This document shows, one piece after another, positions 8,421-14,795 of a stretch of DNA of 58,103 bases. Positions within the stretch are counted from its first letter, which is position 1; the number at the start of each line of letters is the position of its first letter. The notes beneath the pieces are model-generated. The model searched no databases, was not told the DNA's origin, and worked only from the letters and a program-made list of their open reading frames with translations. This DNA comes from a bacterium (lineage in GTDB: Bacteria > JAMCPX01). Position numbers and translations under genes: made by a program. The DNA lies in NCBI GenBank assembly GCA_021787665.1, contig JAJYLN010000016.1, forward strand, positions 1-58,103, in the 5' to 3' direction.

Positions 8421-9856
8421 TTCAGTCTCCTCTTTCTCCTATGAGCGCTAGCGAGCCATAAGATGGATATCAATAGCATACCTGATGCATAAAACAATAC
8501 AACGTGCTCGACTGTCAATAGAAGCGTGTTCTCGACGGGTATGAAGGCGATCCTGGTAATCATCTGTATCGCGCGGAAGAGCGCTGCGAGGCTCGCACCG
8601 GTCAGCAGTATAGGGCCCAGCAGCCTCTGCCTGTCATAGAAGAACTGTTTGTGCACGAAGCCGTACCCGGCATAAAGGGACCACAACAGAAGGCTCCATA
8701 GGATCCATGATACGTACCCCGCAAAGGGCAGGGTAGAGAAGTAGTAGATGAAGTCGAACAGCGGCGCGAACACGAAGCGTACCGTGCCCCAGTACTGGTG
8801 CGGGTAGTCGTAGATGATAGGGGTGATGCCCCGGACCTGCCCGCTGCGCAGCATCGAGATTACGGCCTCGTTCAGCCTGGACGGACTGTACAGGGAGGCG
8901 TCCGGTATGTCGAAGGCAGTCCAGGTATAGGCATAGTTGCCCCAGCCGTGCCAGTCGCTCGAGGCGACCAGCGGTATGTGGAACCGCTGCGATGCTTCGT
9001 ACGCTGTGCGCCTGACCGCCGCGTCGAGCCCCTGCTTGTGTCCGGCATTGGCTATCTCGAAAGCATCGACGCCGTCCTTGACTTCGTGCTTCAGGTTCGT
9101 GCCCCGGTGGAGCCACCACAGCGCAAGAACGACAGCACCGCCCTGCCGGTGCACAGCGCTGGTAAGTGCCGATACGCTGGTCGTGTCTCTTGCAGACACC
9201 GGCGAGGTGATGCCCAGCGCGAGGAAAAAATGCGGGTCGTCCCGGACGCGTACCTCTTCGCCGATCAGGGACTTACGGCCGGCCATCAGTGCAAGGTCCT
9301 GCTCGTTGATGCCACCCTTGATGTTGTAGTGCTCCGTGACGTACCAGGCCGTAAAGCCCTGCTCCACGTGGTAGCGGATATTCTGCCAGGGGGTCACGAG
9401 ACCGTCGTGCGAATAGTCGGTATGGGAATGGGGATCTATCAGGCACTGAGCAGGGTCGTGCGGTACCACCTTCAGGAGTGGAAACCGGATAAAGAGGATA
9501 TAGAACGCAAAGAGGGAAAACCCGAGCAGGTACGATACGAGGTACACCGGGATCCTCCGGGGACGCCTCTTCACGACTGCGTACAGTACCACGAGCACGA
9601 GGCCCCAGACAAAGATGGATATGCTCTCGGCCTTTATATAATGGGTGGTGCTCAGGTACAGGGGGATACCGATGAAGGGCTCGAGGATAGTGACTATCCT
9701 GGGCACGATGAGACTGAAGCCCTTCACCGGGACATACGTGGCCGCGTCGAGCAGGGTGTAGGTGCCGGCCGGCACGAGCTGGAGCAGGGTGATCGAGAGG
9801 ATAAAAAGGGATATGAAAGGGTGGCCTTTCAGTATACGGATAAGCTTTGACTTCAT
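8417..9856 (-). CDS. Membrane protein with a PHP phosphoesterase domain
   Basis: 479 aa from ATG at 9856, which has GGAGA five bases upstream; a start at 9886 lacks this. Four N-terminal membrane helices (about 10-30, 45-65, 80-100, 108-130) are followed by a PHP domain at roughly 140-355, then three more helices. Metal-ligand motifs of the PHP family are visible: LIDPHSHTDYSHDG, VTEHYN, GEEVRV and VASSDWHGWG. It should be a metal-dependent phosphoesterase or related hydrolase held at the membrane; the substrate is unknown. It is the first gene of the operon and overlaps purS by 4 nt, so it may be co-regulated with purine synthesis. It is not a polymerase-type or histidinol-phosphatase PHP protein by architecture. 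Confidence 0.8.
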   Translation of the reverse strand: MKSKLIRILKGHPFISLFILSITLLQLVPAGTYTLLDAATYVPVKGFSLIVPRIVTILEPFIGIPLYLSTTHYIKAESISIFVWGLVLVVLYAVVKRRPRRIPVYLVSYLLGFSLFAFYILFIRFPLLKVVPHDPAQCLIDPHSHTDYSHDGLVTPWQNIRYHVEQGFTAWYVTEHYNIKGGINEQDLALMAGRKSLIGEEVRVRDDPHFFLALGITSPVSARDTTSVSALTSAVHRQGGAVVLALWWLHRGTNLKHEVKDGVDAFEIANAGHKQGLDAAVRRTAYEASQRFHIPLVASSDWHGWGNYAYTWTAFDIPDASLYSPSRLNEAVISMLRSGQVRGITPIIYDYPHQYWGTVRFVFAPLFDFIYYFSTLPFAGYVSWILWSLLLWSLYAGYGFVHKQFFYDRQRLLGPILLTGASLAALFRAIQMITRIAFIPVENTLLLTVEHVVLFYASGMLLISILWLASAHRRKRRLK

Positions 9857-10224
9857 GGTATCTCCTATAAACAGTATAGTGCCCAAAAAAGCAATGAAAA
9901 TTTTAGTCCCTGCCCGGCCCGGCTCTTCCTGCTTTTTGTCATGCAGACAGGGAGATGATCATGCCAAAGGTATCGTTCAGCCAAGCCAGAATTTCCATTA
10001 ATATCTACGGCCCCTTTGGGGTATGATTGATCCAGAGACCGGCAGCACCGACTTTATCAACGCTGAAGGTTGCTTGTTAAAGGCCGTAACAGGAGGCGTA
10101 CGATAGAGACCATGAAGCACATGAACAGCACTAACAGGGCGTAAGTTTGCCTTTTTTTCAGCTTACTCGTATGTGAAGGCTGTCCACTTCCCCAAGAAAA
10201 ATCCCTCCGCTCCGGCAACGGCAC

Positions 10225-10358
10225 CGAGTGCACGGAACTAGAGAGAGGCAGTACCGTACAGCTTTTGGGCTGTCCATGCCATGAAACCGGGGAGTCCTCG
10301 GAACGTGGAAACGCATGGGTTGAAATCCGCCTGATAATCTGGTAACCGTAAGCTGCTT
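10225..10358 (+). ncRNA. Strongly folded stretch before dcd (possible group II intron domain I relic or leader RNA)
   Basis: The 520 nt between the PHP gene and dcd contain no convincing gene; 9857-10220 shows nothing else clear. From about 10225 to 10358 the plus strand folds into consecutive hairpins: ACAGC/GCTGT inside GGCA/TGCC (10242-10280), CCGGGGAGTCCTCGG (10287-10301, six pairs with a three-base loop), CGT-GGAA-ACG with a GNRA loop, and GGGT-TGAA-ATCC. The run of small GNRA-type loops is reminiscent of domain I of bacterial group II introns, but no reverse transcriptase or domain V was found. A cis-acting leader of dcd is the other reading. The class is unproven. Confidence 0.3.
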
Positions 10359-10376
10359 TATATAAGGAGGCAGTGT

Positions 10377-10931
10377 ATGACCATAAAGTCGGATAAATGG
10401 ATCAGGAGGATGGCCGTGGAGCACGGCATGATAGGGCCCTTTGCCGAGAAGCAGGTTTCCCGGGGGGTCATCTCGTACGGCCTTTCGTCCTATGGCTACG
10501 ACATCAGGATCGCGGACGAGTTCAAGATCTTCACCAATATCAACACCGCGACCGTCGATCCCAAGGCGTTCGACACGAAGTCGTTCGTCGACTTCAGGGG
10601 CGACGTCTGCATCGTCCCGCCGAACTCCTTCGCGCTGGGCAGGTCCGTGGAGTATTTCAAAGTGCCGAGGAACGTCATGACTATTTGCGTGGGCAAATCC
10701 ACGTACGCCCGCTGCGGCATCATCACGAACGTCACGCCCCTGGAGCCGGAATGGGAGGGCTTCATAACGCTGGAGATCTCGAACACTACCCCGCTGCCGG
10801 CAAGGATATACGCGAATGAGGGCGTGGCACAGATACTGTTCTTCGAGAGCGACGAGGCGTGCGAGACCTCGTATAGTGACAGGAAGGGCAAGTACCAGGG
10901 ACAGCGGGGCATCACTATTCCGAAGGTTTGA
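10377..10931 (+). CDS. dcd: dCTP deaminase
   Basis: 184 aa. Deaminates dCTP to dUTP (or to dUMP in bifunctional members) for dTTP synthesis. Recognised by the start [13 protein letters not shown], the [13 protein letters not shown] region, the STYARCGI active-site segment and [17 protein letters not shown], where the Glu is catalytic. AAGGAGG lies 7 nt before the ATG. The gene comes after the folded stretch and 19 nt before a permease gene, so the three plus-strand genes may form an operon although they are functionally unrelated. Confidence 0.96.
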   Translation: MTIKSDKWIRRMAVEHGMIGPFAEKQVSRGVISYGLSSYGYDIRIADEFKIFTNINTATVDPKAFDTKSFVDFRGDVCIVPPNSFALGRSVEYFKVPRNVMTICVGKSTYARCGIITNVTPLEPEWEGFITLEISNTTPLPARIYANEGVAQILFFESDEACETSYSDRKGKYQGQRGITIPKV

Positions 10932-10950
10932 GAAATAAGGGGGAAAGAGT

Positions 10951-11922
10951 TTGCTTCTGCGGTTTGTCGGAAAGAGGCTCCTCCTCATGATCCCGGTGAT
11001 GCTCGGCATCACCTTCATCTCCTTCGTTATCATCTCGCTCGCCCCGGGCAACATCCTCACTTCTCTCAGGATGAATCCCTATATCTCGGAAGCGACGATC
11101 CGCATGATGGAGCAGGCGTACGGGCTGAACAGGCCCCTGCTCGAGAGGTACTGGCTGTGGCTCTGGCAGGTGCTTCACCTCAACCTGGGCGTCAGCGTTT
11201 ACTACCACGCCAGCGTACTGGGCCTTATCCTGTCGAGGGCGGCCAATACCCTGATCCTCTCCGTCTCGGTAATCCTGGTCTCGTGGCTCATCGCTCTGCC
11301 CGTGGGTATTGCGACCGGCATGAAGGCGGGCAGCCGGGCGGACGCCGTCGTGGGCGGCCTGAGCTACACGGGCATATCCATCCCCGGGTTTTTCATCGCA
11401 TTCATCATGCTCCTGATCGTCGCGCAGACCGGCATCCTTCCGACCGGGGGAACGACCAGTCCTCTGTACAACTTGCTGAGCCCGGCGGACAAACTGTACG
11501 ACAGACTGATCCACCTTATCCTGCCGGTGACCGCACTCGCTATCCCGCAGACCGCCTCGTATGCGCGGCTGATACGGGCCAACGTGATCGAGACCAAGAA
11601 GGGCGAGTTCGTGGCCACGCTCAGGGCAAGGGGGCTGGCCGGCCGCAGGGTGGTGTATGTGCACATCCTGAAAAACGCGATCAACCCGTTCATCACGCTC
11701 GCCGGCTATGACTTCGCGAGTCTGCTCGGCGGGGCCGCGCTCGTCGAGACCATCCTGAATCTCCAGGGGCTCGGGACCCTGCTCCTGAAGGCGGTGATGT
11801 CCATGGACGTGTTTCTGATCATGGGTGATATCCTGATCGGCTCCGGCATGCTCCTCATCGGCAACCTGGTCGCGGACATCGCGCTGCTGTATGTGGACCC
11901 GAGGATACGGTCCGGCCTATGA
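10951..11922 (+). CDS. ABC transporter permease, DppB/OppB type
   Basis: 323 aa from TTG at 10951 with AAGGGGGAAAG in front. Six membrane helices; N-terminal GKRLLLMIPVMLGITFISFV is typical of DppB/OppB permeases, and the EAA loop is in the segment VATLRARGLAGRRVVYVHILKN cut at its centre by the conserved Gly. Pairs with the next gene, which it overlaps by 4 nt. Transports peptides or nickel in this family. No substrate-binding protein and no ATPase gene is adjacent, so the rest of the importer must lie elsewhere. Confidence 0.9.
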   Translation: MLLRFVGKRLLLMIPVMLGITFISFVIISLAPGNILTSLRMNPYISEATIRMMEQAYGLNRPLLERYWLWLWQVLHLNLGVSVYYHASVLGLILSRAANTLILSVSVILVSWLIALPVGIATGMKAGSRADAVVGGLSYTGISIPGFFIAFIMLLIVAQTGILPTGGTTSPLYNLLSPADKLYDRLIHLILPVTALAIPQTASYARLIRANVIETKKGEFVATLRARGLAGRRVVYVHILKNAINPFITLAGYDFASLLGGAALVETILNLQGLGTLLLKAVMSMDVFLIMGDILIGSGMLLIGNLVADIALLYVDPRIRSGL

Positions 11923-12911
11923 GTATGCGGGGGCAGAGGAAGTCCGGCGTGCCCGCGGCCGCAGCCGGCGTCGTCCTCTTCATATTCTACGCGTGCGCGA
12001 TATTCGCCGGCTTTGTCGCCCCGTACTCGTACAAGCTGCAGGACCGGACCATACCGGACGAACCGCCCACAGCCGTCCATATCACGGTGCGCGAGGACGG
12101 GAGGACGCGCCTCGTACGCCCGTATGTCTATCGGTATGTGCTGACCGACGTCCATAGCCAGACGTACCGGGAGATTCGGGACAAGAGATACCCTGTGCGC
12201 TTCTTCTCTGGCGGCAAGCTGTTCTCCGTACCCGGTGCAGGCATACACCTCCTCGGCACCGACCCGCTCGGCAGGGACTATTTCTCCATGCTCGTGTACG
12301 GCGGGAGGATCAGCCTGTTCATCGGCCTGATAGGCGCCGGCATAAGCTTCGCGATCGGCATCGTGCTGGGCACGCTCTCGGGATATTTCGGAGGTATCGT
12401 GGACACCCTCATTATGAGACTCACCGAGGTGATCATGTCCCTGCCGACCTTCTATTTCCTGCTGACGCTCGCGGTGATAATACCGGCGGGTGTAAGTTCC
12501 TCGGTCACCTTCATGCTTATCGTGGCGATCCTCAGCCTGATAGGATGGGCCGGCTTCGCGCGTGTCATCAGGGGCATGGTGCTGAGCCTCAGGGAGCGCG
12601 ACTTCGTCATCGCCTCGAAGGCATACGGCGACTCAGCGTACGGCATCATGCGCAAGCAGCTCATACCCAACCTCATGTACTACACCATCGTCTCGATAAC
12701 CCTGGCCGTCCCCGGCTACATCATCAGCGAGTCCGCGCTAAGCATGCTCGGGCTCGGGATAAGGGCCCCGGACGTGAGCTGGGGAAACATGCTGAGCGAG
12801 GCGACGAATATCCAGGCGCTGATGTCTAGGCCGTGGATGCTCGCATCGGGTGTCTGTATCGTCGTGACCATTCTGTGCCTCAACGTGATCGGCGATTACC
12901 TGAGATCGTAA
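11919..12911 (+). CDS. ABC transporter permease, DppC/OppC type, with a long periplasmic insert
   Basis: 330 aa. The first helix (about 18-40) is followed by some 80 residues of extracytoplasmic sequence before LLGTDPLGRDYFS, longer than in ordinary DppC. Then come five helices with an EAA-type segment. The start ATG at 11919 overlaps the preceding stop (ATGA). The insert resembles permeases of the YejE/peptide class that carry an enlarged loop. It partners the upstream permease. Confidence 0.88.
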   Translation: MSMRGQRKSGVPAAAAGVVLFIFYACAIFAGFVAPYSYKLQDRTIPDEPPTAVHITVREDGRTRLVRPYVYRYVLTDVHSQTYREIRDKRYPVRFFSGGKLFSVPGAGIHLLGTDPLGRDYFSMLVYGGRISLFIGLIGAGISFAIGIVLGTLSGYFGGIVDTLIMRLTEVIMSLPTFYFLLTLAVIIPAGVSSSVTFMLIVAILSLIGWAGFARVIRGMVLSLRERDFVIASKAYGDSAYGIMRKQLIPNLMYYTIVSITLAVPGYIISESALSMLGLGIRAPDVSWGNMLSEATNIQALMSRPWMLASGVCIVVTILCLNVIGDYLRS

Positions 12912-13022
12912 TGAGCGGGGCTGCCTTCATAGGACAAGAAACAGGAAAGAAAAGTTTTTGACGAAATAATATTTTCCTCGGTCAGGCCCTTGCACGATCG
13001 CCGCCGGGGGGTCTTTAGAAGT

Positions 13023-13041
13023 ATTTATCTTTTACATAAAT
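13023..13041. promoter_or_regulatory. Inverted repeat upstream of the response regulator
   Basis: ATTTAT-N7-ATAAAT lies about 50 nt before the regulator's ATG in an AT-rich pocket of an otherwise GC-rich gap (12912-13091). It could be an operator, perhaps for autoregulation. No clear -35/-10 pair was recognised here. Confidence 0.3.
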
Positions 13042-13091
13042 CGTGGTAGCGATGCCTTATTCCTTGAGACAGTCGTCACGGGCGAGGACGT

Positions 13092-14489
13092 ATGAATATA
13101 CTGATCATAGATGACGAGAAAGTTCTGACCATGTTTATAACTGATGCCCTGCGGCAGCAGGGCCACAGCGTTTTCGCGGCGTCCACGGCAGGGGAAGGCC
13201 TCGGTGTCCTGAAGAGAGAGCGCGTCGACATCGTCATCATGGACCTCGTCCTCCCGGACATGCACGGCCTGATGTTGCTCAAGGAAATAAAGGCAAGGGA
13301 CGAGTCTTACGAGATCATCCTGATGACCGCGCACAGCTCCAGCAGGGACGCCATGACAGCCGTAAAGATGGGCGCGGACGGCTACTTGGTAATGCCCTTC
13401 CAGCTCGAGGAGCTCGAGATCGCCGTCAGGAAGGTCGCGGAGAAGATACGGACGCACCGGGAGCTCAGCTTGCTGAGGAGCAAAAGTGCGGCGGTGACGC
13501 TCAACTACCATATCGGCACGTCGAAAGAGATAAAGGACGTCTACGCCCGGGCGATGAGGATCGCCGGGGCCGCGCACCCGGTGGTGTTGATCGAAGGAGA
13601 GAGCGGTACCGGCAAGGAACTGCTCGCGAACTTCATACACAGGGCCTCCCGGAGAGCCAGAGAAGTGTTTATAGCGGTAAACTGCGCCGCTCTATCTGAG
13701 CATCTCCTCGAGGAGGAGTGCTTCGGATACGAGCCGGGCGCCTTCGCGGACGCGAAGAAGCGCAAGAAAGGGCTGGTCGAGCTGGCCGACGGCGGATCGA
13801 TATTTCTCGACGAGGTATCCGAGCTTTCCCCGTTGCTCCAGGCCAGGCTGCTCAGAATCATAGAGACGAAGGCGTTCTCGAGGATCGGCGGAGAAAAAGA
13901 GATGAAGATCGACGTCAGGTTCATCGTCGCGACGAACAGGGAGCTGAAAGCGCTCGTCGTCAGAGGTCTGTTCAGGAACGACCTGTACGACAGGGTCTCG
14001 GTGATGCCGATACGGCTTCCGGCCCTGGCGGACCGGAAGGAGGACATCCCGGTGCTCGCGGGCGAGTTCGTACGGTCCATGAGTGAGACCATGCAGAAGA
14101 GGATTGCCGGGATAAGCTCCGGCGCCATGAAATTGCTGCTGGACTACGACTGGCCGGGTAATATCAGGGAGCTGAAAAATGTCATAGAGCGGGCGGTCAT
14201 GCTGACGGACGGGGAGCGGATACAGGAGCAGGCTGTCCTCCTGCCGAAGGGTATGGCTCAAAACGGTTGGAGTACGTACGCGGAGGGAATAGCGAAGACC
14301 GTGCTTGAAGGCAAGGAACCCCTCGGTGACATGCTCAAAAAGATAGAGAACAGCGCCATTCTCGATGCGCTTGAGAAGACCGGGTGGAACGTGACGAGGG
14401 CCGCGGCAATGCTCGGCATATCAAGGAACATGATCAACTACAAATTCAGGAAAAAGGAGATCCCGGCCAGGGGGCGGGACCGGTCGTAG
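13092..14489 (+). CDS. NtrC-family response regulator with altered GAFTGA loop and receiver Lys
   Basis: 465 aa. Receiver domain 1-120 with acidic pocket D7-D8 and phospho-acceptor D51 (IVIMDLVLPD). The switch Thr is T79. The conserved receiver Lys is replaced by Met101 (GYLVMPFQ). AAA+ domain about 140-375: Walker A GESGTGKE, Walker B GGSIFLDE, DWPGNIRELKN. The L1 loop that contacts sigma-54, normally GAFTGA, reads GAFADA. Fis-type helix-turn-helix at the C-terminus (NVTRAAAMLGISRNMINYKF). Lineage is clearly sigma-54 activator, but the loop change makes classic sigma-54 activation doubtful. No sensor kinase is adjacent. It stands directly before the surface-protein cluster and is a natural candidate regulator of it. 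Confidence 0.92.
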   Translation: MNILIIDDEKVLTMFITDALRQQGHSVFAASTAGEGLGVLKRERVDIVIMDLVLPDMHGLMLLKEIKARDESYEIILMTAHSSSRDAMTAVKMGADGYLVMPFQLEELEIAVRKVAEKIRTHRELSLLRSKSAAVTLNYHIGTSKEIKDVYARAMRIAGAAHPVVLIEGESGTGKELLANFIHRASRRAREVFIAVNCAALSEHLLEEECFGYEPGAFADAKKRKKGLVELADGGSIFLDEVSELSPLLQARLLRIIETKAFSRIGGEKEMKIDVRFIVATNRELKALVVRGLFRNDLYDRVSVMPIRLPALADRKEDIPVLAGEFVRSMSETMQKRIAGISSGAMKLLLDYDWPGNIRELKNVIERAVMLTDGERIQEQAVLLPKGMAQNGWSTYAEGIAKTVLEGKEPLGDMLKKIENSAILDALEKTGWNVTRAAAMLGISRNMINYKFRKKEIPARGRDRS

Positions 14490-14519
14490 GAGGCGGTGCC
14501 GTATGCGCCTGAGCATCAG

Positions 14520-14543
14520 AATATATACCAGGAACCATATATT
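14520..14543. promoter_or_regulatory. Dyad AATATAT-N10-ATATATT
   Basis: A perfect 7-bp inverted repeat with a 10-bp spacer (ACCAGGAACC) lies 30 nt after the regulator stop and about 140 nt before the -35 box of the surface cluster. That distance suits an upstream activator site. The gap 14490-14795 holds no gene, only this dyad, the A-tracts and a promoter. Confidence 0.4.
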
Positions 14544-14612
14544 GATTCAATCCGTAAACGCTAAAACCATGCGGAGGGGGCAGGACAGGAGATTCCGGTG
14601 CGCAGGTCCTTG

Positions 14613-14686
14613 AAAAAAAAGCAAAAAAAAGTCAAAAAAAAGGTCAAAAAAAAGATCTTGACAAGCGCATCCCTGTTTGGTACGTT
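14613..14686 (+). promoter_or_regulatory. Phased A-tracts and promoter of the surface-protein cluster
   Basis: Four runs of exactly eight A start at 14613, 14623, 14634 and 14646, spaced 10, 11 and 12 bp, close to one helical turn, which predicts intrinsic bending. Four bases later comes TTGACA (14658-14663), a 17-bp spacer and TACGTT (14681-14686). The A-tracts can also act as an UP element for RNA polymerase. The leader to the ATG at 14796 would be about 100 nt and includes AAGGAGG. Confidence 0.6.
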
Positions 14687-14795
14687 TACATCAAAGCCAG
14701 TTTATGTTTGAACAATTAAAGGCGAAAGCCTTTGCAGATAGATGAATTACGGAATCAGTACAGAGGGAAGAATAAAAAACTTAAGGAGGTTAAGT

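Noticed and set aside
9961-10130. Possible degenerate gene reading ISINIYGPFGV then IDPETGSTDFINAEG after a frame change
   Set aside because: Stops appear in every frame within 60 codons and no family was recognised; a reading as a pterin-synthase relic could not be supported.
10315-10355. TPP-riboswitch-like string TTGAAATCCGCCTGATAAT upstream of dcd
   Set aside because: The CTGAGA element and the rest of the THI box are missing, and dcd is not a thiamine gene.
12912-13091. TTGACG followed by TAATAT before the regulator
   Set aside because: The spacing is only about 3-7 bp, so it is not a promoter pair.
14613-14653. A-run array as a CRISPR or tandem-repeat locus
   Set aside because: The units are homopolymer tracts with different 2-4 base spacers, not repeat-spacer units; phased bending explains them better. 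No CRISPR array was found anywhere in the window.
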